A stretch of 64,000 nt of DNA from Microbulbifer sp. ALW1 (GCF_009903625.1 NZ_CP047569.1:3900001-3964000), one strand, 5' to 3'. Counted from the stretch's first letter, positions 45,072-57,700 are shown. Numbers and translations are program-made. The notes: a model not told the origin generated them from the letters alone.

Positions 45072-47450
45072 ATGCCCAACGCCAAGCGCAGCCTGGCGGC
45101 CGCCATAGCGGTTGCTTCCCTGACCTCCGGCCTGAGTACCTTTGCCCAGGCCTCTGCTGACGACTCCCCCTTCTCACAAGTGATCGCCTTCGGTGACAGC
45201 CTTACGGATGTCGGTAATGCCGGTGTATTCACCAGTGGCGACAGCAAACAGGCAGCCATCAGTCTGATGTCCCAGAACCTTGGCCTGGGCCCGGTGGCCC
45301 CCTCCTGCGCAGATATGTACCTTTGTCTTCCCGAGGTTGACCCGACGCTGAGTGAAGACCAACTGCTGGCGTCCGCGCAGGCACAGGTGCGCGCGGCGCT
45401 GCCCAATGTGGGCGGCGGTTGGGCCGTAGGCGGACACCGTGCGGCGGATGTACTGCTGAACATCCTCGGCACCCGCGGCTACCTGCAATACCTGGATGAA
45501 CAGGGCCTTACCCTGAATCCCAACGCCCACAACTTTGCCAGTGCCCTGTTGCCAGATCCCACCCGCGAAACGTCCACCGGCCTGTATGCCGACCTGACCC
45601 TGCTGGGCCTGCTGCTCCAGGGGCCAGATGCAGTGGCACAGCTGCGCGCAGGTGCCGCCCAGGCAGAAGCACAAGGTGATGCGACCACTGCTGCACAACT
45701 CACTGCCCAGGCTGACGGGCTGCAGGCACAGATCGACGCGGCGCCCGCCGCCATCGTTGCCGATTCCGGCAGCACCGGTAATCCACACCCCCTCGGACTC
45801 GGCTACCTGGAAACGAATAGTGGTCGCGCCGATGGCCAGGCACTGTACTGGGTAAACGGCGGCGGCAACGACCTGCTGGCCGGATTTACCGCAGCGCTCA
45901 GTGGCACTATTACCGCCGAACAGTTTGGCGCCCAGGCCGGCCTCGCCGCCAGCATGCTCGCGGATGGTGCCGAAGCACTTTCAAATGCAGGTGCGAATTA
46001 CATCCTGGTTTCCAATGTGCCGGATATCAGCAGTACCCCCGGTATGTACGCCGCCGTGAGCCAGGCGGTAGCCGCCAGCCCGGAAGCCGCGCAGCTGGCC
46101 AATGCGGTAACCGCAGGACTGATGACCCAGGAGCAGGCGGACGCGCAATTGGCTGCCGCCATCGACAGCACCCTCGCCCAGGCCAGCGGCGCCGTCTCTC
46201 TGTTCAACAACACCCTGCTGACAGACGCCCGCGATATCGACGGCGTGCTGATGGTGGATATGGAGGGCATTCTCAAGGTCACCCTGGAGAATGCCGCGGC
46301 CATGGGCTTCGCCACAGAATTTGACCAAAGCACCCTGTGCTATGACGGCGGCAGCTGTATCGAGCATCCGGTCTACGGCAAAAACGGCAGCGCCCCGGAT
46401 GCCAGCAAGCTGGTATTCAACGATGCGGTACACCCCACCCAGGCAGCACAGGCTGTACTGGCGGACTACTACACCGCAGTGGTCAATGCCGCACAGGTTG
46501 CCGGCCAGTTGCCGGATATGGGCCTACAGGCATCTCGCAGCCACGTCAGTACGTTAGAGGAGAGTTTCATTGGTAGTCGCTACCGCACGGCAGAAACCGG
46601 TGTCTTTGTCAGCGGAGTGTTCGGCAACAGCGACTATGACAACAGCCTCGCGCCAACCGCCAGTGGCGACGCCAGCGGCAGCCTGATCGGCGCCGGCTAT
46701 GCACTGCGCGACAATGTGCAGCTGGGTTTCGCCGTCAGCCGCTCCGACCTGTCCCTGGATAACAGCCAGAGTAACGTCGACTCCACTTCCACCAACTACA
46801 GCCTTTACAGCCGCTTCCATCACAATGAGTTCTTTGTGGACGCCAGCGTGACCATGACCGATGTAGACTACGACCGTGTCGGCCGCCAGCTGCAGCTAGG
46901 TAACCAGTTCAATGGCACCCTGGAAGCGGCCACCAGCGGCGAAAACACTACCCTGGACCTGACCGGTGGTCTCAATATTTCTGCTGGCGACTCCCGCTTC
47001 GGTCCTTTTGCCGGGGTTACCAAAGTCACCGCGGAAGTCGACGGCTACCGTGAAGACGCAATGGACGGCTTTACCTACACCGGCGCCAACGGCGAGCAGA
47101 TGGACCCCTTCGGGATGAATTTCGGTAGCCAGGAGCGCCGCTACACCACCATGCGACTCGGTGCCTTCGCCGACAAAGCCTGGGGCAAGGTGAGTGCCTA
47201 TGGACAAGTCTGGTATGAAGACACCACCGGTACCGAAAACGATTCGCTGGAAGTGGGCGTCAAGTCCATGACCGGCAACATGAACGCCATGCCCAGTTAC
47301 GCCAGCAAGGACACGGGACTGTTTGAAGACGGTGCCGGCGCACTACTGGGACTGCGCTGGCAGGCAGCCGATACCATTGCGGTAAGCGCCAACCTGACGG
47401 CCCGCCCGAGCTCAGAACAGGGTTCCCTCAATGTAACCTACCGCTTCTGA
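45072..47450 (+). CDS. GDSL esterase autotransporter
   Basis: A 792-residue type V secreted enzyme. It has a signal peptide (residues about 1-28), a GDSL/SGNH esterase passenger with FGDSLTDVGN (Ser43), GGGNDLL and VHPT near DAVHPT (Asp/His), and a C-terminal beta-barrel ending in TYRF. Between blocks lies an Ala/Gln-rich helical insert (around residues 195-240, LRAGAAQAEAQGDATTAAQL) not typical of the minimal fold. The barrel region from about residue 510 has alternating strands. It should show lipase or esterase activity at the cell surface, as in EstA-like proteins. Confidence 0.9.
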   Translation: MPNAKRSLAAAIAVASLTSGLSTFAQASADDSPFSQVIAFGDSLTDVGNAGVFTSGDSKQAAISLMSQNLGLGPVAPSCADMYLCLPEVDPTLSEDQLLASAQAQVRAALPNVGGGWAVGGHRAADVLLNILGTRGYLQYLDEQGLTLNPNAHNFASALLPDPTRETSTGLYADLTLLGLLLQGPDAVAQLRAGAAQAEAQGDATTAAQLTAQADGLQAQIDAAPAAIVADSGSTGNPHPLGLGYLETNSGRADGQALYWVNGGGNDLLAGFTAALSGTITAEQFGAQAGLAASMLADGAEALSNAGANYILVSNVPDISSTPGMYAAVSQAVAASPEAAQLANAVTAGLMTQEQADAQLAAAIDSTLAQASGAVSLFNNTLLTDARDIDGVLMVDMEGILKVTLENAAAMGFATEFDQSTLCYDGGSCIEHPVYGKNGSAPDASKLVFNDAVHPTQAAQAVLADYYTAVVNAAQVAGQLPDMGLQASRSHVSTLEESFIGSRYRTAETGVFVSGVFGNSDYDNSLAPTASGDASGSLIGAGYALRDNVQLGFAVSRSDLSLDNSQSNVDSTSTNYSLYSRFHHNEFFVDASVTMTDVDYDRVGRQLQLGNQFNGTLEAATSGENTTLDLTGGLNISAGDSRFGPFAGVTKVTAEVDGYREDAMDGFTYTGANGEQMDPFGMNFGSQERRYTTMRLGAFADKAWGKVSAYGQVWYEDTTGTENDSLEVGVKSMTGNMNAMPSYASKDTGLFEDGAGALLGLRWQAADTIAVSANLTARPSSEQGSLNVTYRF

Positions 47451-47476
47451 TTTTTTCAGGGCCGACCTTTTTATCG

Positions 47477-47500
47477 CGCCCACTTCGGTGGGCGTTTTTC
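47477..47500 (+). terminator. Rho-independent terminator of the autotransporter gene
   Basis: CGCCCAC (47477-47483), loop TTCG, GTGGGCG (47488-47494), then TTTTTC. A textbook hairpin with a T tract. Confidence 0.85.
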
Positions 47501-47517
47501 TTGGTAAATAACACTGT

Positions 47518-48036
47518 ATGTACCTGTTAACGACCGAACGCCTGCAATTGCGTGAACTGACCGACAGCGACGAAGATGCGCGCTTTACCCTTGCCCTGGT
47601 CAACGACCCGGACTTCCATCGCTATATCGGCGACCGCGGTGTGCGCACGGTGGAACAAGCCCGCCACTACCTGGTTCAGGGGCCCATCACCATGTACCGG
47701 CAACACGGCCTTGGCATGTACCGCGTGGAGCTAAAGGATGGCACCCCTGTCGGGCAGTGCGGACTATTGCGCAGGCAGGGACTTGATGATGTGGATATCG
47801 GCTTTGCCTTTTTCCCCGAATACCGCGGCAAAGGTTATGCACTGGAGGCCGCTAGTGCGGTAATGGCCTGGGGCAAACAACAACTTGGGCTGCGCCGGAT
47901 TGTCGCCATCGCCTCGCCGGACAATCGCGCTTCTATCCAATTGCTGGAAAACCTCGGGCTGACCAGAGAGGGCAATATCACCCTGCCCGGTGACGATGAA
48001 GAACTTCTGCTGATGGGCTGGACCCAAGCGAAATAA
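47518..48036 (+). CDS. GNAT acetyltransferase, RimJ/RimL-like
   Basis: A 172-residue protein of the Acetyltransf_3 type. The start is TTERLQLREL, with a VDIGFAFFPEYRGKGYALEAASAVMAW region containing the acetyl-CoA RGKGYA loop, and IASPDNRASIQLLENLGL as motif B. Members modify N-termini of ribosomal proteins or small molecules. ATG 47518 is 17 bases beyond the upstream terminator, so its promoter may lie within the end of the previous gene. A bidirectional terminator follows. Confidence 0.88.
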   Translation: MYLLTTERLQLRELTDSDEDARFTLALVNDPDFHRYIGDRGVRTVEQARHYLVQGPITMYRQHGLGMYRVELKDGTPVGQCGLLRRQGLDDVDIGFAFFPEYRGKGYALEAASAVMAWGKQQLGLRRIVAIASPDNRASIQLLENLGLTREGNITLPGDDEELLLMGWTQAK

Positions 48037-48051
48037 GGCCCACACCTCAAT

Positions 48052-48083
48052 ACAAAAAAGCGAGCCGAAGCTCGCTTTTTTGT
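48052..48083. terminator. Bidirectional Rho-independent terminator
   Basis: A 14-base perfect stem around loop CGAA, with GCGAGC/GCTCGC core and A/T runs on both sides. It separates the convergent GNAT and actP genes. Confidence 0.9.
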
Positions 48084-48109
48084 TTTCTACGGATCCTTCT
48101 TAATCCGCA

Positions 48110-49810
<1,701 letters not shown>

Positions 49811-49813
49811 GGC

Positions 49814-50149
49814 TCAGTGACCTCCCTGCAGTTGTTGTGCTTCAGGCTGCGCGTCGGAAGCGTCGGCCTGCGCAGCGGGCTCGTCATCCTCGTAGACACC
49901 GTATTTGCGATCCAGTTGATTCATCTTGTAGACGTAGACAAAAATCAGCGCGAGGAACATATAAATCGCGCCCTGCTGGGCAAACCAGAAGCCAAGCTTG
50001 AAACCACCAATGCGAATCTGGTTCAGCTCATCCACCAATAAGATGCCGCAACCAAAGGACACCACAAACCACACCACCAGCAAGCTGAACATCAGCTTGA
50101 GATTCTCTCGCCAGTAATCACTGGCCTTCTGCTTATTCTCGAAACTCAT
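49814..50149 (-). CDS. DUF4212 small membrane protein, ActP partner
   Basis: A 111-residue protein with two helices (LMFSLLVVWFVVSFGCGILLVDEL and AQQGAIYMFLALIFVYVYKMN). The YWRENLKLM start and RIGGFKLGFWFAQQG are hallmarks of DUF4212, which nearly always precedes an ActP-type symporter. It ends four bases before the symporter start, so the two are cotranslated. It is probably a symporter subunit. Confidence 0.88.
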   Translation of the reverse strand: MSFENKQKASDYWRENLKLMFSLLVVWFVVSFGCGILLVDELNQIRIGGFKLGFWFAQQGAIYMFLALIFVYVYKMNQLDRKYGVYEDDEPAAQADASDAQPEAQQLQGGH

Positions 50150-50201
50150 CGTCGTTACTCCACTATTATTGTTCGCTGGTTGAGATCGAAATCATCTGTG
50201 C

Positions 50202-50220
50202 CGGGAGCAAGGCGCTCCCG
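50202..50220 (-). terminator. Hairpin behind the DcaP porin gene
   Basis: CGGGAGC (50202-50208) pairs with GCTCCCG (50214-50220) across AAGGC. On the minus strand no T tract follows, so it may only reduce read-through into the DUF4212-actP genes. Confidence 0.45.
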
Positions 50221-50226
50221 AAAACA

Positions 50227-51573
50227 TCAGAATACATATTTAACGGAAAACTGCAGTCGCTGGAGCTCCCCGCTGTCATCCGCCAGTAAGCCGCTCAGGT
50301 TTTCCACCTCCTTGCTGGCAAAAATATACTCGCCGCCCAGGGTCATCTTCGGCACCGGCGAGTACATCAGGTTCAGGTGCAAGCTCTGGTAGGAGGAAGG
50401 CGTCATATCGGAAACGATATCGGGGTTATCCGCGGCCGTCGCGGAGAGCACCAGGTTGCTGCGCCACTGGTCGCTCCAGAAGTGCCGCAGGGCCACATAG
50501 CCGCCGTGCTGGTCGATCAGTTCGATATCCCCGTCGACCGGATCAATAATGCCGCCGCGATAACTGTTCAGGCCCAGGTAGCGCCCCAGCGCATTGCCAT
50601 AGCTGTACATAAAGCGCAGGTCGTCGCGCCCCAGTTGCCACTTGCCGGCGAGGCTGATGGCGTAACCCTGTTCCGATTCATTGCCGCCATCGGTGTGGTC
50701 GTAGGCCAGTTCGCGGCTCATGGAGGCGATGGAGTAGTTGAGGTCGCCGATGCTGTTGTCGTAACGCAGGATCAGGTCGGGGCGAGAGTTATCGTCGTAA
50801 GGATTTTCCGTACCGTTGTACAGGGTGGTTGCCGGGTTTTCTGCGGCAACCTGTACCTTGCCGCTGCCTAACCCCTGGGTATAGCGGATCTGCGGCTGAC
50901 GCTCGAATACGGTGCCGACAGGGCCGACAAAATCCAGGCCTTCCGGCAGTGTGCCCACGTTGAAAAAGGTGGACCAGGCCTGCCCCGCCAGCAGCGAGCG
51001 CTCACCATCGATATTCCAGTCAATATACGCATGGCGCAGACGCTGGGCGTAAGAGTTGCTAATGCGTTCATCCCCCTGTGCACCCGCCATGGCGTCAATC
51101 TCGAGATGAGTATTCACACTGCCGGCACCCAGCTCGGTAGAGGATTTGAAAAACAGGCGGGTGGATTTGGCGTGGGCGTTGTAGTGCATATCCCCACCTT
51201 CACCGCCGATAGGAATCGTGGAGGGCACCAGGAAATCCTCGCCGATGCCGGCGGTTGCCGCGCTGCCATCGGAGTAATCACTGAAGATACTGTCCAGTTT
51301 GATATAACCGCCGATCTGGATATCGGTGTTGCCGAAGGTCGTGGTCTTGGGTGGCTCCGGGTTTTCCACCACTGGCTTATCGCTGGACGCCTGGGTTGCG
51401 GCCAGTTGATCCACCTGCGCCTGCAGTTCGGTAATACGCTGCTGCAGCTCGGCGGCGGTCATTTCTGACGATGCCAAATCGTCTGACTGGGCCGCCAATG
51501 CGGGCAGTCCATTCACCATCGCTGCCAGCGCCACCGCGCCGGCCAATTTGCTTTTTATTATTTTTACTGACAT
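50227..51573 (-). CDS. DcaP-family trimeric outer-membrane porin
   Basis: About 448 residues from ATG 51573, which has AAGGA ten bases upstream; a longer frame to 51702 passes through the intergenic region. A signal peptide (ending PALAAQ) is followed by a short coiled coil (LQQRITELQAQVDQLAATQ) and the DcaP barrel (IQIGGYIKLDSIFSDYS, HAKSTRLFFKSSTE, LRHAYIDW), ending in VKYVF. DcaP proteins admit anionic organic acids such as dicarboxylates. Divergence from acs and position before actP suggest outer-membrane uptake of acetate or related acids. Confidence 0.85.
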   Translation of the reverse strand: MSVKIIKSKLAGAVALAAMVNGLPALAAQSDDLASSEMTAAELQQRITELQAQVDQLAATQASSDKPVVENPEPPKTTTFGNTDIQIGGYIKLDSIFSDYSDGSAATAGIGEDFLVPSTIPIGGEGGDMHYNAHAKSTRLFFKSSTELGAGSVNTHLEIDAMAGAQGDERISNSYAQRLRHAYIDWNIDGERSLLAGQAWSTFFNVGTLPEGLDFVGPVGTVFERQPQIRYTQGLGSGKVQVAAENPATTLYNGTENPYDDNSRPDLILRYDNSIGDLNYSIASMSRELAYDHTDGGNESEQGYAISLAGKWQLGRDDLRFMYSYGNALGRYLGLNSYRGGIIDPVDGDIELIDQHGGYVALRHFWSDQWRSNLVLSATAADNPDIVSDMTPSSYQSLHLNLMYSPVPKMTLGGEYIFASKEVENLSGLLADDSGELQRLQFSVKYVF

Positions 51574-51669
51574 AGCCGTTGTCCTTGCCGTTGTCTGTTG
51601 GCTCTTGTTATCGAAGAGGGGAATAAGCAACTCCAAGCAAACAACTTCACGGCGCACTCGGGTATTAAC

Positions 51670-51704
51670 CATTGGTCTAAATTTGCGGTCGGGTTCGACC
51701 AATG
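51670..51704. promoter_or_regulatory. Inverted repeat in the acs-porin divergent promoter
   Basis: CATTGGTC (51670-51677) and GACCAATG (51697-51704) are perfect inverted arms 19 bases apart. A further GTCTAATACGACC stretch lies near 51769-51781. The region separates the porin and acs genes, both expected targets of the CrbR-like regulator. Binding is inferred only. Confidence 0.4.
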
Positions 51705-51843
51705 TCTAGGTGCGCAACTGGTACGCAGTGATAGTAACCGCCCCTCTCTTTAGCTGCCTTTCGACTTTTGTCTAATACGACCTGCCGCGGCCCCGGTGCC
51801 AGAATGCACCGCATAAGAATCTGCACTGATGAGAGGCCTGACC

Positions 51844-53811
51844 GTGACCAGCCAACAAGAAACCTATTTGGTACCCGAAAGCTACGCCGCCAACTCCCTG
51901 CTGGACGAAGACCGCTATTTCGAACTGTACAACCGCTCGATTCAGGACCCAGACGGCTTCTGGCGCGAGCAGGCCCAGCGCATCGACTGGATCCAGCCCT
52001 TCACCCAGGTCAAGGACACCTCCTTTGCCAAGGACGACCTGCATATTCGCTGGTTTGCCGACGGCAAGCTGAACGTGGCAGCCAACTGCCTGGACCGCCA
52101 CCTGGAGAAGCACGGCGACGACACCGCCATCCTGTGGGTGGGCGATGAGCCGGGCACCGCGCGCGAAATCAGCTACCGGGAACTGCACCGGGACGTGTGC
52201 CGCTTTGCCAATGGCCTGAAAAGTCTTGGCGTAACCAAAGGCGATGTAGTGACCATCTACATGCCGATGGTGCCGGAGGCCGCTGTGGCAATGCTCGCCT
52301 GCGCCCGTATCGGAGCGGTGCACTCGGTGGTTTTTGCCGGCTTCTCCCCGGAAGCGCTGGCCGGACGTATGGACGACGGCCAGTCCCGCATCCTGGTTAC
52401 CGCCAACGCAGGCCGCCGCGGTGGCCGCTCGGTACTGCTGAAACAGAATGTCGACAAGGCGGTGGCCCTGTGTAAGGAAACCACCGTGGAAAATGTGGTG
52501 GTATTCAACTATCTCCAAAACAGTACCGACGATGCCACCGACTGGAACCCGGCCATCGACCGCGACTATGGCGAATTGATCGCCGCGCAAAGCGACGACT
52601 GCCCGGCAGAAATCATGGGTGCAGAAGACCCGCTGTTTATCCTCTACACCTCCGGCTCCACCGGCAAACCCAAGGGCGTACTACACACCAGCGGCGGTTA
52701 CATCACCTATGCCGCGCTCACCCACGAATACGTGTTTGATTACCGCCGCGGCGAGCGCTACTGGTGCGCCGCGGATATCGGCTGGATCACCGGCCACAGT
52801 TACATCCTCTACGGGCCGCTGGCGAACGGCGCCACCACCGTAATGTACGAAGGTGTACCCCACTACCCGGACGTTACCCGGGTGGCACAGATCATCGACG
52901 ATCACCAGATCACTATTCTCTACATTGCCCCCACGGCCATTCGCGCGCTGATGGCGGAAGGCAACAAAGCCGTCGCTGGTGCCAACCTGGAAAGCCTGCG
53001 TCTGCTAGGCACCGTGGGCGAACCGATTAACCCGGAAGCCTGGAAGTGGTATCACCGCACCTTCGGACGTGGCCAGTGCCCGATCGTGGATACCTGGTGG
53101 CAGACGGAAACCGGCGGCGCCATGCTCACCCCCCTGCCCGGCGCCACCGCGCTCAAGCCCGGGTCGGCCACCCGCCCCTTCTTCGGCGTACAACCGGCAC
53201 TGGTGGACAATGAGGGTCAAATTCTCGATGGCGCCACCGAAGGCAATCTGGTGTTACTGGGCAGCTGGCCCGGGCAAATGCGCACCGTATTTGGCGACCA
53301 CCAGCGCTTTGCCGATACCTATTTCAGTACTTTTGAAAACATGTATTTCACCGGCGACGGTGCGCGCCGCGACGAAGACGGTTACTACTGGATCACCGGC
53401 CGTGTAGATGACGTACTGAACGTGTCCGGCCACCGCATGGGCACCGCGGAACTGGAAAGCGCACTGGTCGCCCACGAGGCCGTGGCCGAAGCCGCGGTGG
53501 TGGGTTACCCACACGACATCAAGGGCCAGGGCATTTATATTTACGTAACCCTGAACAGCGGTATCGAACCCAGTGAAGAAATGCGTATAACCCTGCGCAA
53601 CTGGCTGCGCTCCGAGATTGGCCCCATCGCCACCCCGGACGTGATTCAGTGGGCACCCGGCCTGCCGAAAACCCGTTCCGGCAAGATCATGCGCCGAATC
53701 CTGCGCAAAGTGGCGGCGGACGAATGCGACCAATTGGGCGACACTTCCACCCTTGCCGATCCAGGCGTGGTGGACAACCTGGTGGCCAACCGCGCAGCGG
53801 TGACCAGTTAA
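51844..53811 (+). CDS. acs: Acetyl-CoA synthetase
   Basis: About 655 residues. The enzyme makes acetyl-CoA from acetate, ATP and CoA. Motifs are [15 protein letters not shown] (adenylate loop), [10 protein letters not shown], and the C-terminal [11 protein letters not shown] with the acetylatable Lys. GTG 51844 is preferred because GAGAGG lies seven bases upstream; ATG 51829 is in frame but lacks a site. It is divergent from the porin-DUF4212-actP genes and followed by the LuxR-type regulator, forming an acetate-use cluster. Confidence 0.95.
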   Translation: MTSQQETYLVPESYAANSLLDEDRYFELYNRSIQDPDGFWREQAQRIDWIQPFTQVKDTSFAKDDLHIRWFADGKLNVAANCLDRHLEKHGDDTAILWVGDEPGTAREISYRELHRDVCRFANGLKSLGVTKGDVVTIYMPMVPEAAVAMLACARIGAVHSVVFAGFSPEALAGRMDDGQSRILVTANAGRRGGRSVLLKQNVDKAVALCKETTVENVVVFNYLQNSTDDATDWNPAIDRDYGELIAAQSDDCPAEIMGAEDPLFILYTSGSTGKPKGVLHTSGGYITYAALTHEYVFDYRRGERYWCAADIGWITGHSYILYGPLANGATTVMYEGVPHYPDVTRVAQIIDDHQITILYIAPTAIRALMAEGNKAVAGANLESLRLLGTVGEPINPEAWKWYHRTFGRGQCPIVDTWWQTETGGAMLTPLPGATALKPGSATRPFFGVQPALVDNEGQILDGATEGNLVLLGSWPGQMRTVFGDHQRFADTYFSTFENMYFTGDGARRDEDGYYWITGRVDDVLNVSGHRMGTAELESALVAHEAVAEAAVVGYPHDIKGQGIYIYVTLNSGIEPSEEMRITLRNWLRSEIGPIATPDVIQWAPGLPKTRSGKIMRRILRKVAADECDQLGDTSTLADPGVVDNLVANRAAVTS

Positions 53812-53898
53812 TCAAGCGACCCCGAACGATCGGCAGCAGACCCCGATAAAAAATAACAACAGGAATCGGTGGGATTTTCCCGGTACACTTTTTCACCT

Positions 53899-53928
53899 GT
53901 GCTCTTTTGGCAAGCTGCCTGGGAGCAC
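53899..53928 (+). terminator. Hairpin between acs and the response-regulator gene
   Basis: GTGCTC (53899-53904) pairs with GAGCAC (53923-53928), with an inner GGCA/TGCC stem (53909-53919). No T tract follows, so it may be a weak terminator or an RNA structure in the leader. Confidence 0.4.
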
Positions 53929-53971
53929 GGGTGTTACCGAGGTACTACTGAGGTACTACTGAGGTATTACC
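53928..53971. repeat. Four tandem 11-base repeats before the crbR-like gene
   Basis: Units GAGGTACTACT at 53939-53949 and 53950-53960, GAGGTATTACC at 53961-53971, and a degenerate CGGGTGTTACC at 53928-53938. The unit is close to one helical turn. The block ends 33 bases before the response-regulator ATG. Confidence 0.6.
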
Positions 53972-54004
53972 GAGAAAAGTCCCACCGCCTAGGGATGCAT
54001 AGCG

Positions 54005-54730
54005 ATGAACGATCACACCGACAGCGGGCAACCTGCCCGACAATTCATTATTGCGGACGACCACCCCCTGTTCCGCAATGCCCTGCGCCTGTCGATCCAA
54101 CAGACCTTTCCCGGCGCGATCATTTTTGAAGCCTGCGATATGCAGAGCCTGCAGCAGTGTGTGGCAGACCACCCCCACTGCGACCTGCTACTGCTGGACC
54201 TGCATATGCCCGGTGCCCACGGTTTCAGTGGGCTTATTTTTCTCAGCGGCCAGTATCCACAACTGCCGGTGATGGTGGTTTCCGCCAATGAAAAACCGGA
54301 AATCATGTGTCGCGCCATCGACTACGGGGCCTGCGGCTTTTTGCCCAAGTCGGCGCCCGTGGAACAGATCGCAGAAGCCTTACAGCAAAGCCTGGAAGGT
54401 GAGATCTGGTTACCACCAGCGGTAGCCGAGCGATATGAATCGGCTGGCACGGCAGACGACAACGAGGTGGTGGATGTCATTGCCACACTGACCCCGCAAC
54501 AATTTCGCGTCGCCACCATGCTGGCAGAAGGGCTGCTGAACAAGCAGATCGCCTATGAAATGCAGGTCACCGAGGCCACGGTGAAAGCGCACCTCACCGC
54601 ACTGTTTCGCAAGCTGGACGTCAATTCGCGCACTCAGGCGGTACTGGCGCTCAGCAGTCTGGATGTAGAGGCTCCGGGGCAATTTTCGCCGCCCCAGAAA
54701 CCCGCCTCCAAAAGTAACCAGGTCAACTGA
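54005..54730 (+). CDS. crbR: LuxR-family response regulator, CrbR-like
   Basis: A 241-residue regulator. The receiver has FIIADDHPLF, the phospho-acceptor Asp in LLLLDLHMPG, a VVSANEKPE switch region and the Lys in GFLPKSAPV. The LuxR helix-turn-helix is LTPQQFRVATMLAEGLLNKQIA and TEATVKAHLTALFRKLDV. It is next to acs and convergent with an SSSF-type hybrid kinase, the arrangement of CrbS/CrbR (also MxtR/ErdR) that activates acs. Its end overlaps the kinase gene by eight bases. An Ala/Pro-rich tail follows. Confidence 0.85.
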   Translation: MNDHTDSGQPARQFIIADDHPLFRNALRLSIQQTFPGAIIFEACDMQSLQQCVADHPHCDLLLLDLHMPGAHGFSGLIFLSGQYPQLPVMVVSANEKPEIMCRAIDYGACGFLPKSAPVEQIAEALQQSLEGEIWLPPAVAERYESAGTADDNEVVDVIATLTPQQFRVATMLAEGLLNKQIAYEMQVTEATVKAHLTALFRKLDVNSRTQAVLALSSLDVEAPGQFSPPQKPASKSNQVN

Positions 54731-57700
54731 TATTGCTTTTCGCCGTGCGCGCCAGACGCCGCACCAGATTGCGTAACACCGCCGGCTTCACCGGTTTGGG
54801 TAAATAAAACCAGCCGTGCTCGGTCGCCGCACTGCGAATTTCTTCTGACGTATCGGCGCTGACCACAATGCCTGGCAAGTCGCTCTGCCAGTGCGTACAC
54901 AAGGCCTCCAGCGCATCGATGCCGGTGGCATCCCGGTCCAGGTGATAATCCACGATCACCAGCGCCGGTGGACTGCGCAGTTGCCAGCGCGCCAGCGCCT
55001 CTTCCAGTGACACCGCCGTGACCACCCGGCAGCCCCAGCCACTGAGCAAACTCTCCATACCGCGCAGAATCTGTCGTTCATTGTCGATGCACAACACCGG
55101 CACCGCCGACACATTCGCTACCTCGGCGACACTGGCAGCTTCCGCCGGCGTTTCGCGGGCTTCGCCGAGGGGCACGCGGATACTGAACATGGAGCCACGC
55201 CCGGGAATGGATGCCAGCCCCAGCTGGTGACCCAGCAGGTCTGCACTGCGACGGGCGATGGCGAGACCGAGTCCCAGCCCCTTGTCTGCGCTGCGCTCAC
55301 TGCTGCCGAGACGCACAAACTCATCGAAGATTTCCTCTTTAGCGCTATCGGCAATACCGGGGCCGGTATCCCACACCTGAATCTCCAGCTGCGGCTGGCC
55401 GTTGCGGTCGGTACGCCGGCGCACACCCAATAGCACGCGACCGCGCGAGGTATAGTGCAATGCATTGCTGAGGAAGTTCTGCAGTATCCGTCGCAGCAGG
55501 TGGCGATCGCTGATGACCCAAGCGTCCGTGGGCACATACCTCAGTGCCAGGCCACGTTCACTGGCGAGCGCAGAAAATTCGGCATTAAGTCCGTCGAGCA
55601 ACTGGCGCAGGGGAAAGTGGTCCCGTTTCGGCGTCAGGTTACCGGCATCCAGCCGGCTGATTTCCCGCAGTGCACCGATCAACTGTTCCGCCGAAGTGAG
55701 TGCGCTGTCGATGTAGTGAATATCATCGCCCATTTCCCGCCAGCTGCCCGCGGCGGCCTTGTTTTGCAAGGAGGCGATAAACAGGCGTGCGGCATTGATC
55801 GGCTGCAACAGGTCGTGGCTGGTGTGGGCGAGAAAACGGGTTTTGGCCGCGTGCAGTTCACGGATTTTCACTTCCGCTTCAGCGCGGCGGCGATTCTCCT
55901 GCTGCAACGCGCGGTTGCTGTCGGAGAGTTCCGCGGTGCGCTGCTGCACCCGATCCTCCAGACTGCGGCGGGTTTCTTCCAGTGCGTCCACCGCCGCGCG
56001 ATATTCGCTGATGTCGGTAAAGGTGGTGACGAAACCGCCCCCGGGCATCGGGGTTCCGCGTACTTCCACAATGGCACCGCTGGGCAATCGGCGCTCGAAG
56101 CGGTGGGCGCTGCCGTGGCGCAGCAGGTCCAGGCGCCGCTCGATATGCCCCTCCAACGCTTCGGGATCCTCCCTGTCGCCATAGAGGCCGCGCTCGGCAT
56201 TGTGGCGATAGAGCGACTCCACCGGACAACCGATATACAGCAACCGCTCGGGGTAATCGAACAATTCGAGATACTGGCGGTTCCAGGCCACCAGCCTCAG
56301 CTCCGCATCCACTACGCTGATGCCCTGGCTGATGGTTTCCACCGTGGTCTGCAGCAATTCCTGACTGAAGCGCAAACGCTGCGAGGTGCTGTCCACCAGC
56401 CGCGCAATATCCTCCAGCTTCAGCGGGCGGTTGCTGTAGAGCAGGCCCATTACCTGATTCGCCGCAGCAGAGCCGACGATGCCAGCGAGAATGCGTTCGG
56501 CATCGGCAATCACAAAACGTGAGGCGGCGTCATCCGGCAGCAGACGCTGCTGGCTACGCAGCTCAAAATCGTTCCAGATTTCTTCCAGCCGTGCCGGTCC
56601 CACAAAGGGTTGTAACAGGCTGCGTACCTGTCCCATGCGAATACCGGTTGGCACCAGATCCGGAGCCGGTTCTCCTCCCTGTTCCGGTGTTACGAAAGCC
56701 TGCGCCTGGCGCCGGTCGTTGTCGTCCTGGCGACACCAGAGCGACACCCCAACCAGCAATACAATGTTCCCCAGCAGGCTCCAGAAGACACCGTGGCTGA
56801 GCGGGTCCAATCCGCCGACGCCAAACAGCTGCTGCGGGCGCATTGATTCAATCCCGAACAATCCTCGCTGGAGCAACTCCGCCTCCGGGTACACGGCGGG
56901 CACAACAAGGCAAAACAGCCACAGGCCGTAGCCGGCGATCAGCCCCGCCCAGACCCCGCGCCGGTGCGCACCGGGCCAGTAGAGCGCGGCAATCAATGCC
57001 GGCGCCAGTTGCGCGGCGGCCGCAAACGACAACAGGCCGATAGATGCCAGCGCCTCGGTGCCGGAAATGGCGTTGTGCACTCCCCAGCTCATCAGCATCA
57101 ACAGCAGAATACTGAGACGGCGGATCAGGCGCAGGTGATTACCGAGGGACACCGCGGTGAGCCGGGTAAAGCGGCTCAGGTACAGCCACACCGGCGCCAC
57201 CAGTTCGTTGGAAACCATCACCGCCAACGTCAAAACCGCGACAATGACCATGCCCGTGGCCGCGGAGAAGCCACCGATATAGGCGAGCATGGTCAGGGTG
57301 TTGTGGCCGCCCTGTAGCGGCAGTGTCAGTACCAGGCTGTCTGGCGCACTCAGCCCCGCCGCCACCAGCGGCTGGCCGGCGAGGGAAATAGGGAGAATCA
57401 ACACCGAAAAAAGCACCAGATAGGCCGGCAGCAACCAGCGCGCGGTGTGCAGGTCTTCAGGGCTGCGGTATTCCACCACCGCCATATGGAACTGGCGCGG
57501 CAGGCAGATGATCGCCGCCATCGCCAGCAGGGTCTGGGTGACAAAATTGATGTCCGGTGCCAGCCACTGCAAGCGCGGCTGCCACTGCACTTCCGGCAGG
57601 CCGCTGCCGCCGGTGATCAGCAGCCACAGCGCCAGCACCGCGACCGCAGCAAAGGCAAAAAGCTTCACCAGCGATTCCAGTGCAATGGCAGCGACCACCC

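Noticed and set aside
44824..45177. Minus-strand 117-codon frame before the autotransporter
   Set aside because: It overlaps the autotransporter signal-peptide region and has no ribosome site or recognisable domain.
55455..56522. 355-codon frame antisense to the hybrid kinase
   Set aside because: It lies fully inside the PAS and kinase part of the CrbS-like gene and shows no family signal.
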